NCBI RefSeq assembly: GCF_003313245.1
Contig: NZ_QJSD01000003.1
Location: forward strand, 1 to 64,000
Direction: 5' to 3'
DNA from: Primorskyibacter marinus
GTDB lineage: Bacteria > Pseudomonadota > Alphaproteobacteria > Rhodobacterales > Rhodobacteraceae
DNA: 64,000 nucleotides
Shown here: positions 9,740 through 17,431 of the stretch, piece after piece
Numbering within the stretch: the first letter of the stretch is position 1
How the letters are laid out: each line of letters opens with the position of its first letter
Made by a program: the position numbers and the translations under genes
The notes under the pieces: model-generated
Databases searched by the model: none
What the model saw: the letters and a program-made list of their open reading frames with translations, nothing else
Told to the model about the DNA's origin: nothing

Positions 9740-10720
9740 TTATTTCGGCAGAAGCACGGCCTCCACGCGGCGGTTTGCTTCGCGCCCGCTATCGGTCAGG
9801 TTGCTGGCGATCGGCGCGAGGTATCCCATACCTTCGGCATCCAGCCTGCTTGCGGAAATTTCATACGCGCTGACCAGACGGTCCTTGACCGATGCCGCCC
9901 GCCTGCGGGACAGCGCAACATTGATCGCCAGTGACCCGGTGGCATCTGTGTGACCCACCAGCACGATCCGGCGGTCGGGATTGGCGCGAAGATATGCGGC
10001 CAGCGCTTCGAGAGAGGCGAAATTGCCAGTGCCAAGCGCGGCAGCGCCGGTGTCGAAGATCAGATCGGTCAGGATGACGTGACCATTCCTGTCCAGCCGG
10101 GTCGCGATGTCTCCGGGGGCGTCGGGGGGCGCGGTGACTGCGCCTGTCGTGGTCGGTTGCGCGGCAAACGTGCCGATCTGCGGCGCGGCGTCCGCCCCCG
10201 GTGCCGTGACGCGAATGACCTGCACGAAACCGGCGGCGGCGCTGCGGCTGACAAGCAGGCTGAGATGTTCGGTCTGATCGGGTGCGGCGGCGGCAAGAAA
10301 GCGGTAATCGGTAAGATCGACATACATGGCCGGGCCGGGCAGCACCTCTGTCCCGAAGCGGAAGTCGAACCCGCCACAGGCGGTTGCGGCGCATTCAAAC
10401 AGCACATCATAGCCCTGATCCGCGATTTGCTGCCGCAACGGCGCAAGGATTTGCAAGGTGGTGGCACCCGCGCCGCCCACGCGGAATGCCTGCCGCGAGA
10501 TTTGTCCTTCGAGCCGTTGCGCAGGCACGGTGGTTCCGTCCCAGGGGGCGGTCGGCAGGCGGTAACTGTCCAGCGTGGCGACCGTTTCAGCGGTGTTTCG
10601 GCTGCCCGTGGGCAGGTCGAGGACAATCGCGGCTTTGCCGGGCATGGCAAGCACGCTGGCTGCTGCGAGGATCAGGAGTGGCCAAAGAAGCCTAGCGCGA
10701 TTGCGCGTGATAATCGTCAT
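9740..10720 (-). CDS. OmpA-family protein (peptidoglycan-binding C-terminus)
   Basis: About 326 residues from the ATG at 10720. A signal peptide is visible (MTIITRNRARLLWPLLILAA, cleavage after about PGKA). A middle domain of about 190 residues has two Cys (LFECAATACGGFDFRFG). The C-terminal OmpA/MotB domain begins near LIFDTGAAALGTGNFASLEALA and contains IVLVGHTDATGS, NVALSRRRAASVKDRLV and SGREANRRVEAVLLP, the peptidoglycan (diaminopimelate) binding motifs. It probably acts at the outer membrane or in the periplasm. The start overlaps the end of the AhpD-like gene by 29 bp, suggesting coupled expression; a start further upstream (10750) would lack a proper signal peptide. Confidence 0.85.
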   Translation of the reverse strand: MTIITRNRARLLWPLLILAAASVLAMPGKAAIVLDLPTGSRNTAETVATLDSYRLPTAPWDGTTVPAQRLEGQISRQAFRVGGAGATTLQILAPLRQQIADQGYDVLFECAATACGGFDFRFGTEVLPGPAMYVDLTDYRFLAAAAPDQTEHLSLLVSRSAAAGFVQVIRVTAPGADAAPQIGTFAAQPTTTGAVTAPPDAPGDIATRLDRNGHVILTDLIFDTGAAALGTGNFASLEALAAYLRANPDRRIVLVGHTDATGSLAINVALSRRRAASVKDRLVSAYEISASRLDAEGMGYLAPIASNLTDSGREANRRVEAVLLPK

Positions 10721-11264
10721 TCGGTCGCATATCCGTGGCGCTGGCCACACGGTTGGTCATGTTGAAGAACCCGGTCACATTGGCGATGTCCCAGATGTCA
10801 CGGTCGGAAAAGCCGACATCGCGCAGGGTTTGCCGGTCGGGTTCCTCGATCTCGGCGCTGGCGGTTGTCGCCTTGGCGGCAAAGTCCAGCATGGCGCGGG
10901 TGCGCGCATCCAGCGGGGCCACGCGGTAGTTCATCACCAACATCTCGCCCAGCTTCGGGTCGCCCGACAGATCGCGGACGGCCTGCCCATGGGCCGTCAG
11001 GCAATAGTAGCAGCGGTTGATGGAAGAGACGACCACGGCGATCATCTCACGCTCCAGCTTGGTCAGGCCGCTATCCGCCAGCATCAGGTCGTTATAAAGC
11101 GCGGTGAAGGTGTTCAGCTTATCGATGTCGAACGCATGGGCGCGCAGCACATTCGGCACCATCCCCAGCTTTTCCTGGCAAATGTCGAAGTATTTCTGCG
11201 TTGCGGGTGGCAGCGGGTCGACCATGGGCAGGTCGAGGGCCGTGGGGCTGTCTGGGTCGGTCAT
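10692..11264 (-). CDS. AhpD-like peroxidase-related protein (carboxymuconolactone decarboxylase family)
   Basis: 190 residues. The core is an AhpD-like all-helical domain with the redox motif INRCYYCLTAHGQAVRDLSGD (CxxC plus a His three residues after the second Cys), preceded by LTKLEREMIAVVVSSI. It matches the group annotated as uncharacterised peroxidase-related enzymes. AhpD proteins reduce partner peroxidases or are themselves alkylhydroperoxidases; the physiological substrate here is unknown. It lies 3 bp after the GNAT gene and overlaps the OmpA-like gene, so it is probably one leftward transcript from about 12721. Confidence 0.88.
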   Translation of the reverse strand: MTDPDSPTALDLPMVDPLPPATQKYFDICQEKLGMVPNVLRAHAFDIDKLNTFTALYNDLMLADSGLTKLEREMIAVVVSSINRCYYCLTAHGQAVRDLSGDPKLGEMLVMNYRVAPLDARTRAMLDFAAKATTASAEIEEPDRQTLRDVGFSDRDIWDIANVTGFFNMTNRVASATDMRPNDDYHAQSR

Positions 11265-11267
11265 GTG

Positions 11268-12002
11268 TCAGGGTGTCCGGTCGTCAGGGTGAATGCGATA
11301 GTGGTACTGTCCCACAAGCGCAAAGCCCATGGAAACATATAATTGGTTGGCGGCTTCGTTGGCCTGCACGCAAAGGGCCGTGATCTGCTCGGCACGCTGC
11401 GCGCGGGCCCATCGCGCAGCGTGGCGCATCAGCCAGCGGGCAGAGCCATGGCGGCGCTGGGCGGGACGCACATGCAGCGCGTGGACCATGGCCATGCCGT
11501 CATGCACCGCGACATAGCCGGTGCCGCAGGGGTGATCGTTGGCGCGCCCGAACAGGCCCGTCTTTGGGCATTTGCAACGTTCCATCACCGCAATCCGGTC
11601 GGCGGAAACCTCGCCCTCGGCCCAGATCTCGCGCATGATGGCGAGGGGGGGCCAGATGTCGAAGGTGGTGACAGGCGGGATCGGCCGGTCGTCAATCAGG
11701 TCGACCGGTGCCACATAGAGGTTCACCGGGTCGATGATCCGGTAGCCGCGCGCGTCAAGCGCGTCATCCAGCGCGGTCTCGGCCTGCCGGACCATGAACA
11801 GGCGCGGCTGGTTCAGCGCCTGCATGTCGGCCTCGGCGGTTTGGAAATCGGCACCGCTGAAGGCGGCCTGGGCCGTGGTGGCGCAGACGCGCTTGCCCCC
11901 ACCTGCACCGTCGCGAATGGTCCAGGGGCCACGGCGCCAGTGACGCGCAGCGGGCCAGGTTGCCTCTGTCACCGCATGGATCCGCTGCGCCGCGTCGGTC
12001 AT
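11268..12002 (-). CDS. GNAT-family N-acetyltransferase
   Basis: 244 residues. The C-terminal GNAT fold is visible as GYVAVHDGMAMVHALHVRPAQRRHGSARWLMRHAARWA (motif A, with the RRHGSA acetyl-CoA pyrophosphate loop) and CVQANEAANQLYVSMGFALVGQYHYR (motif B). The N-terminal part is specific to this subgroup and gives no clue to substrate. It overlaps the upstream CinA-like gene by 4 bp (ATGA) and is followed after 3 bp by the AhpD-like gene. Confidence 0.85.
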   Translation of the reverse strand: MTDAAQRIHAVTEATWPAARHWRRGPWTIRDGAGGGKRVCATTAQAAFSGADFQTAEADMQALNQPRLFMVRQAETALDDALDARGYRIIDPVNLYVAPVDLIDDRPIPPVTTFDIWPPLAIMREIWAEGEVSADRIAVMERCKCPKTGLFGRANDHPCGTGYVAVHDGMAMVHALHVRPAQRRHGSARWLMRHAARWARAQRAEQITALCVQANEAANQLYVSMGFALVGQYHYRIHPDDRTP

Positions 12003-12721
12003 TCGGGAAACAGATCCGACAGTTTCGTCATGGCGGCATCGATCCGGGTGCCATCCGTGCCCCGGATCACGATGTTCGATCCGTGAGCGCCGTCCTTCTG
12101 GAACGGATAAGAGCCGATCATCAGGTCGGGATATTCCTGCGCCAGTTCAAAGAGCGGCCCCGCGATTTCGCCTTCGCCCTGATTGATCCGCAAGGTCTGG
12201 CTGAGCAGCGGCGCGCCCCCGGTCAGCGTGGGCAGGATGCTGGCCACCATCGACTCGAAAATCGAGGGGACACCGGCCATGACATGCACGTTTTCCAGCG
12301 TGAAGCCGGGCGCGACGGAGACTGGATTTTCGATCAGCGTCGCACCGTCGGGGATGCGGGCCATGCGCAGACGCGCCTGATTCAACGTAGAGCCGCTGCG
12401 CTCGTAATGCGCGGCCAGAAGGGCGCGGGCGTCGTCGCGGACATCAATGTTGCGGTCGAACGCGGCGGCGATGCAATCGGCGGTGATGTCATCATGCGTG
12501 GGGCCGATACCGCCAGAGGTAAAGACGTGATCATGCGTAGCCGACAGGTGCTTGACGGCCGCCACGATGGCCGCGTGATCGTCCGAGACCATGCGCGCCT
12601 CTTTCAGGTCGATGCCGTGTTTGGTCAGTTCGCCGGCCAGATAATGCATGTTGCTGTCGCGGGTCCGCCCCGAGAGGATCTCGTCCCCGATGACAAGCAT
12701 TGCGGCGGTTGGGTTTGCCAT
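11999..12721 (-). CDS. CinA/MoaB-type molybdopterin-binding domain protein
   Basis: About 240 residues. It corresponds to the N-terminal MoCF-biosynthesis (MoaB/MogA-like) domain of CinA: AAMLVIGDEILSGRTRDSN at the start, the HVFTSGGIGPTHDDIT motif, NPVSVAPGF and VHVMAGVPSIFESM. The C-terminal nicotinamide-nucleotide amidase domain of full CinA is absent, so the protein resembles the stand-alone COG1058 form. The frame opens at 12748, but the ATG at 12721 has GGAG at the right distance. It heads the leftward group with the GNAT, AhpD-like and OmpA-like genes. Exact role uncertain (nucleotide pyrophosphatase-type activity is known for CinA relatives). Confidence 0.85.
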   Translation of the reverse strand: MANPTAAMLVIGDEILSGRTRDSNMHYLAGELTKHGIDLKEARMVSDDHAAIVAAVKHLSATHDHVFTSGGIGPTHDDITADCIAAAFDRNIDVRDDARALLAAHYERSGSTLNQARLRMARIPDGATLIENPVSVAPGFTLENVHVMAGVPSIFESMVASILPTLTGGAPLLSQTLRINQGEGEIAGPLFELAQEYPDLMIGSYPFQKDGAHGSNIVIRGTDGTRIDAAMTKLSDLFPE

Positions 12722-13017
12722 GCGCAGGACTCCTTTGCTGGTGTTCATGCAGGTATAGGCCGCGCCAGTTGGCTTTCAAACCCCGCAAGTGTGACTGCGT
12801 CAAAAGCATGTTGTCGATGCAAGGCGCTGTGGTGTCTTGTTGACCTGTTTTCGGGGCTGAAGAGCGGTGGGTGAATCCCGGTTTTGTCGATAAACACGGT
12901 CCAGGTGTCAGATCGCGCCCGGCTTTGTCGGCAAGGGGCCGGCCCCCAAGAGAGGTGTTGATGTCACTGGCTTCAGGCAATATCAGCTTTTCAAACGTCC
13001 AGCCGGGGGATCTGTAG

Positions 13018-13701
13018 ATGGCGCCAATACGACAGGCCCGTGCCCGCGAAACCAGCGTCGATCTGGTTTTCAATCACCTTTATGAACAGATCCTGACGCT
13101 GGAGCTTTTGCCGGGTGACAAGATTTCCGAAGCCGAGATCGCGTCGAAATTCGGCGTGTCGCGTCAGCCGGTCCGGGATGCGTTCAACCGGCTTGTCAGC
13201 CTTGATCTTCTGGTGTCACGCCCGCAGCGCGCGACAGAAGTAAAGCGGATCTCGCTGCGCGAGATTGCCAAATCGCGTTTTGTCCGGGCCGCGGTTGAGG
13301 CCAAGGTGCTGCGGCTGGCTGCATTGAACTGTGATAGCGAAGGTTCCAAGCTTCTGAAAACGCATATTGCAAAGCAGGTCAAGGCGGTTGAGGCGTCCGA
13401 TATTGCCGCCTTCGGGGTGCTTGATTACGGCTTCCACGAGGCCCTGTGCGGTATCGCGAAGACGGATTTCGCCTTTGAGGTCATCGCGGAAGAAAAGGCC
13501 AAGGTTGACCGGCTGTGCCTGCTTGGCCTGACCACGGGCGACCGGATGCCGGAGCTTCTGAACGACCATAAAACCATTGCGCTTGCGGTGGAACAGGGCG
13601 ATGCCGATGCCGCGGTCGAAGCCGGAATGATACATCTGACGCGGCTGGACGAGACGATCACCTCGGTCTGCGAAACGCGTGCACGGTATTTCGATCCGTA
13701 G
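13018..13701 (+). CDS. GntR-family regulator, FadR subfamily (FCD domain)
   Basis: 227 residues. The N-terminal winged helix reads LVFNHLYEQILTLELLPGDKISEAEIASKFGVSRQPVRDAFNRLVSLDLLVSRPQ, the classic GntR DNA-binding motif. The C-terminal all-helical FCD ligand-binding domain includes SRFVRAAVEAKVLRLAA, LDYGFHEALC (Asp and His of the metal/ligand site) and NDHKTIALAVEQGDADAA. A GGGGGA ribosome site lies 7 bp before the ATG. No obvious target is adjacent: a CinA-like gene diverges at 296 bp and methionine aminopeptidase follows. FCD regulators usually sense organic acids. Confidence 0.92.
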   Translation: MAPIRQARARETSVDLVFNHLYEQILTLELLPGDKISEAEIASKFGVSRQPVRDAFNRLVSLDLLVSRPQRATEVKRISLREIAKSRFVRAAVEAKVLRLAALNCDSEGSKLLKTHIAKQVKAVEASDIAAFGVLDYGFHEALCGIAKTDFAFEVIAEEKAKVDRLCLLGLTTGDRMPELLNDHKTIALAVEQGDADAAVEAGMIHLTRLDETITSVCETRARYFDP

Positions 13702-13833
13702 CACACGCGTCTGCAAGTTGATCAAAGTTCTGAAATGCTGTTATTGCAGGCTGCGCAAACAAGGCGTGCCTCTGGCATTGCCGATATATTATGCTATATT
13801 GCCACGGCAATTTGGACATGACGGAGCAATGGC

Positions 13834-14652
13834 TTGAAAATGGACACACGCGGTCGGCTGACGCGGGACGGGATTCGCATTTATGATCACGGCGATTTCG
13901 CCGGGATGCACAAGGCGGGTGCCTTGGCCGCGCGCATTCTGGACGATGTGGCCGAATTGGTGCAGCCCGGCGTGTCCACGGGGGCGTTGGATGCATTTAT
14001 CGAAGAGCAGGTGAATGCGGCCGGGGCGATTTCCGCCACCATCGGCTACAAGGGGTACAAGCACGCCAGCTGCATCAGCGTGAACCATGTCGTGTGTCAC
14101 GGCATCCCCGGTGACAAACTGCTGAAGGATGGCGACATTCTGAACATCGACGTCACGGTGATTGTCGATGGTTGGTTTGGCGATACCAGCCGGATGTATG
14201 TCGCGGGCAAGCTGAACCGCAAATCAGAGCGGTTGATCCAGGTCACCCATGATGCCCTGATGAAGGGCATCGAGGCGGTCAAACCCGGCAATACATTCGG
14301 CGACATAGGCCACGCGATTCAGGCCTATGTCGAGGCGCACCGGATGAGCGTCGTGCGCGATTTCTGCGGGCACGGGCTGGGCCGGGTGTTCCATGCGCCG
14401 CCGAACGTGCTGCATTACGGCCGCCCCGGCACGCGTGAGCGGCTGGAGGAAGGTATGCTCTTCACGATCGAGCCGATGGTGAATCTGGGCCGTCCGGAAA
14501 CCAAGGTTCTGTCGGATGAGTGGACAGCCGTGACACGGGACAAATCGCTTACCGCGCAGTTCGAACATTCCGTGGGTGTGACCTCTGACGGGGTCGAGGT
14601 GTTTACCTTGTCACCCGGCGGGCTGTTTCATCCGACCTACGCGGCCAGATGA
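13834..14652 (+). CDS. map: Methionine aminopeptidase, type I
   Basis: 272 residues with the pita-bread fold. Metal ligands are visible: two Asp in NIDVTVIVDGWFGDTSRMY, the His in FCGHGLGRVFH, and the two Glu in LFTIEPMVNLG and QFEHSVGVT; HHVVCHGIP-type sequence (NHVVCHGIP) holds the conserved His of the substrate site. It removes the initiator Met from nascent proteins. Start is ambiguous: a TTG at 13834 is 7 bp after a GGAG site, an ATG at 13840 is 13 bp after it. A two-codon ORF (ATG GCT TGA, 13829) overlaps the start region. A second map gene may exist elsewhere in the genome, as is common in this order. Confidence 0.92.
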   Translation: MKMDTRGRLTRDGIRIYDHGDFAGMHKAGALAARILDDVAELVQPGVSTGALDAFIEEQVNAAGAISATIGYKGYKHASCISVNHVVCHGIPGDKLLKDGDILNIDVTVIVDGWFGDTSRMYVAGKLNRKSERLIQVTHDALMKGIEAVKPGNTFGDIGHAIQAYVEAHRMSVVRDFCGHGLGRVFHAPPNVLHYGRPGTRERLEEGMLFTIEPMVNLGRPETKVLSDEWTAVTRDKSLTAQFEHSVGVTSDGVEVFTLSPGGLFHPTYAAR

Positions 14653-14669
14653 ACAGCCCATAAGGCGGA

Positions 14670-15536
14670 TCACTCGGCTTCGTAGCTTACGGCGCGCCGG
14701 TACAGGTGCCATGTTGCGTGGCCCAGCACCGGCAAAACGACGATCAGACCCAGAAAGAACGGGATGCTGCCAAGTGCCAGCAGGACCGCGACTGTCAGCC
14801 CCCAGCCTGCAACCGCAACCGGATTGCGACGGCAGACAGCCACCGAGGTCATCACGGCGACGGGCAGGCCGATCTTTCGGTCAACGATCATCGGAAATGT
14901 TGTCAGGCTGACGACCAGAACGGCCAGCGCGAAGACAAAGCCCACAGCAAAGCCGAGAATGATCATCGTCCAGCCCGGACCCGTGCGCAGCACGTCTGTC
15001 AGAAAGGCGCTGGCAGAGACCGGGGCGGCCGGGCCAAGCGTTGCGTCATAGATGACCACGGCGGCGTACATCCACAGAAAGAACAGGCCCAGCAGATATG
15101 CGCCCAGCGTCAGGACGCGCCCCATGATGTCCGAGCGGAACAGTGACAAGACGTGGTTCCAGCCCGCATCCTGCCCGGCCTCGCGGCGGCGGCTCAGTTC
15201 GTAAAGCCCGATACCGGCGACGGGACCAAGCAGGGCAAAGCCGGCGGCCATCGGAAAGATCATCGTCATCAGGCCGCGATTGAAGGCCATATAGGCCAGC
15301 GCGATGCCGATCAGCGGGTACAGCACCACCAGAAACACCACATCGCTGCGGAAATGGGTGAAATCATCCATGCCGGATCGCAACGCCGCGCGGACATCAC
15401 CCATGGTGATGTCGTTGACCACCGGGCGGGATTTGCTTTCGCCGCCGACGGATTCCGCCGCGTGGCCAAGGCTTTGGCCCGTGCCATGCAGAGCATTTGC
15501 AGCCCAGCTCAGGGGATTGCCGATTGTTTGCGCCAT
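14670..15536 (-). CDS. DUF2189 integral membrane protein
   Basis: 288 residues with about six hydrophobic segments (VVFLVVLYPLIGIALAYMAF, IFPMAAGFALLGPVAGIGLY, GAYLLGLFFLWMYAAVVIYD, WTMIILGFAVGFVFALAVLV, two more near the C-terminus). The NDITMGDVRAALRSGMDDF opening, RREAGQDAGWNHVLSLF loop and FPMIVDRKIGLPVAVMTSVA motif are characteristic of DUF2189, a family common in Rhodobacterales and of unknown function. The gene is convergent with map (17 bp between stops) and stands alone on its strand. Confidence 0.85.
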   Translation of the reverse strand: MAQTIGNPLSWAANALHGTGQSLGHAAESVGGESKSRPVVNDITMGDVRAALRSGMDDFTHFRSDVVFLVVLYPLIGIALAYMAFNRGLMTMIFPMAAGFALLGPVAGIGLYELSRRREAGQDAGWNHVLSLFRSDIMGRVLTLGAYLLGLFFLWMYAAVVIYDATLGPAAPVSASAFLTDVLRTGPGWTMIILGFAVGFVFALAVLVVSLTTFPMIVDRKIGLPVAVMTSVAVCRRNPVAVAGWGLTVAVLLALGSIPFFLGLIVVLPVLGHATWHLYRRAVSYEAE

Positions 15537-15715
15537 GATGTCCTCCTTCTTGCGGGAAAGAGCCTTTGGCGCGGTCCGGTCCGCCTGGTTTCAAGCGGGC
15601 GTGGCCGCGTTGGCCCTGACCTTGAAGATCAGCATATCAGAAATACGCTGCAAAAGCAGTCACGTTCCGGGGGGGACGCAAGTCAGTGATGCCGTCAGGC
15701 ACCGCTTGGCGCGCG

Positions 15716-16690
15716 TCAGGGAGTGAATTGCCAGAGGGCGGGAATGAAACGGTGGGTGTCGCCCTCGCGCATGATGTGCCCGACGCCGGGGAAGGGAAAG
15801 TGGTAGCCCAGCACCGCCATACGATCTGCGGCGGCCATATCGGTCAGCCGTCGCCGGGTGGCCACGGTTGTCTCGCCGTCCATGTCAAAGGCGTTGTACC
15901 AGTCGGGATGCGTGAAATTCATATAGGCGTGGGTCATGGCATCGCCGAGCGCCATGAGTTGACGGCCGCCGCTTTCGACCACGACGCTCATATGCCCCGG
16001 CGTGTGGCCGGGCGTGTCGATGACGCGGATGCCGGGGGCGATCTGCTGGTCGTTCGAGGCCAGCGTCCAGTCCAGCCCGTCTGCCGTGATCGAGTTCACC
16101 GCGCCGAGCACGAATTGCTGCATCTCTGCCGGAACCTGATTCACCAGATCGTCCTGCATCCAGTAGGCGTGTTCCGTGTCGCCAATGATGTATTCCGCAT
16201 CCGGCAGGATCGGTTCGTCGAAATCGTCCCGGATGCCCCAGATATGATCGGGATGGGCATGGGTGATGACAACATGGGTGATCGCGCCGGGGTCGATCCC
16301 GGCGGCCTCCAGATTGGTCAGAAGCCTGCCTGCGGTGTTGAGGAAACGGCTGCCAGAACCCGTATCCACAAGAACGCGCGCCTCGCCCAGTTCCACATAA
16401 AGATGGTTGGTGTGGGAATAATTCTCTTCTTGGGAAAGGAAGTGTTGTTCCAGAAAGGTCTGCACCTCTGCCGGGTCGGCATTCACGCCCAACCCGGTCG
16501 CGGGCGTGGTGAAGAACCCGTCCGACAGCACGGTGATGCGTGCCTCGCCCAGAGTAAAACTGAAATGGCCGGGATTGGTTGTTGCCGGTGCGCCAAGCTG
16601 CGCCCGCGCCATCGTGGCAGGCAGGGCAAAAGCGGGCATCGCCGCGGCGAGTCGAAACATGTCCCGGCGGGTGGGGCGGTGAAGCGTCAT
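15716..16690 (-). CDS. Exported MBL-fold metallo-hydrolase
   Basis: 324 residues. A Tat-type signal peptide is visible: twin Arg in TRRDMFRLAAAMPAFALPAT, cleavage near ARAQ. The metallo-beta-lactamase core has the zinc motif THAHPDHIWG (HxHxDH), IDTPGHTPGHMSV (third His), ALGDAMTH (bridging Asp) and a late LGYHFPFPG His. It is therefore probably an exported, folded, di-metal hydrolase. The substrate is not evident; related proteins include lactonases and alkyl-hydrolases. Upstream is the 3'-end element of rsmD. Confidence 0.88.
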   Translation of the reverse strand: MTLHRPTRRDMFRLAAAMPAFALPATMARAQLGAPATTNPGHFSFTLGEARITVLSDGFFTTPATGLGVNADPAEVQTFLEQHFLSQEENYSHTNHLYVELGEARVLVDTGSGSRFLNTAGRLLTNLEAAGIDPGAITHVVITHAHPDHIWGIRDDFDEPILPDAEYIIGDTEHAYWMQDDLVNQVPAEMQQFVLGAVNSITADGLDWTLASNDQQIAPGIRVIDTPGHTPGHMSVVVESGGRQLMALGDAMTHAYMNFTHPDWYNAFDMDGETTVATRRRLTDMAAADRMAVLGYHFPFPGVGHIMREGDTHRFIPALWQFTP

Positions 16691-16796
16691 GGTATCCTCC
16701 CATTCATATCATTGAATGCATCTTGGCATGGCAGGCGCGCAGGGCCAAGTGTGTCGATGCCCTGTCAGGGCGGAAGCCTTGTGGCTGGGTTCGGGA

Positions 16797-16839
16797 GTGA
16801 GGGGCCGGCCCCTCACACTCCCCGGAGTATTTTCGCCAA
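16797..16839 (-). repeat. 3'-end element, copy 1 (palindrome plus conserved 20-mer)
   Basis: On the minus strand, downstream of rsmD, TTGGCGAAAATACTCCGGGG (16820-16839) is followed after 3 bp by the perfect 20-bp palindrome GTGAGGGGCCGGCCCCTCAC (16797-16816). The same 20-mer and a related palindrome, in the same order, follow argJ at 48147-48186. It may act as a terminator or as a dispersed REP-like element. Confidence 0.75.
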
Positions 16840-16870
16840 TGAGAATGGGAAGAGCCTTTGGCGGGCACCG

Positions 16871-17431
16871 TCAGGTGGGGGCCGTCAGCAGGGTGATGTG
16901 GCTGTCGCCATAGGGCCGGGATTCGAGCAGGGCGAAACCCGCAGGGGGGCTTTGTGGCGTGTTTTCCTCCCATACGATCAGCGCGCCGGGGGCGAGCCAG
17001 CCCTGCGCCTGCGCCGATGCAAGGGCGGCTTCGCCCATCGCTTTGCCGTAGGGCGGGTCGAGAAAGACCAATGCTGCGGGACAAGGCGCAGGCGGCAGGC
17101 GGCGGGCGTCGCGGGCAATGAGCGTGGTTTGCGGCTCTGCCTTGAGAAGGGTGATGTTCTGGCGGATCAGCGTCTGCGCCTTGCGGCCACTATCGGCAAA
17201 GCTGACATGGGACGCGCCGCGCGATAGTGCCTCCAGCCCCAGAGCGCCCGTGCCGGCAAAGAGGTCGAGCACATGCGCGTCGGAGATCGGATCGCCAAAG
17301 CGGCCGCCGGTCAGCATGCCGAACAGGCTTTCGCGGACGCGGTCGGTTGTGGGGCGCAGATGCGCGCCAGCGTCGCCCTTGCCAACGCTGGCCAGGGCGC
17401 GGCCACGGTGGAGGCCCGCGACGATCCTCAC
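16871..17431 (-). CDS. rsmD: 16S rRNA (guanine966-N2)-methyltransferase RsmD
   Basis: 186 residues, normal for RsmD, which methylates G966 of 16S rRNA in the assembling 30S subunit. It begins MRIVAGLHRGRAL and contains the RsmD hallmark LRPTTDRVRESLFGML, the SAM-binding motif HVLDLFAGTGALGLEALSRGA and the catalytic motif FLDPPYGKAM (DPPY). The start overlaps the stop of the upstream flavoprotein gene by 4 bp, so the two are co-transcribed. A conserved 3'-end element lies just after its stop. Confidence 0.94.
   Translation of the reverse strand: MRIVAGLHRGRALASVGKGDAGAHLRPTTDRVRESLFGMLTGGRFGDPISDAHVLDLFAGTGALGLEALSRGASHVSFADSGRKAQTLIRQNITLLKAEPQTTLIARDARRLPPAPCPAALVFLDPPYGKAMGEAALASAQAQGWLAPGALIVWEENTPQSPPAGFALLESRPYGDSHITLLTAPT

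Noticed and set aside
12935-12946. GGGGCCGGCCCC palindrome as another copy of the 3'-end element
   Set aside because: The conserved TTGGCGAAAATACTCC core is absent and no gene end lies beside it.
15556-16861. Repeated AGAGCCTTTGGCG at about 15560 and 16851 as a dispersed repeat
   Set aside because: A 13-mer match in 64 kb is likely by chance, and the flanks do not match.
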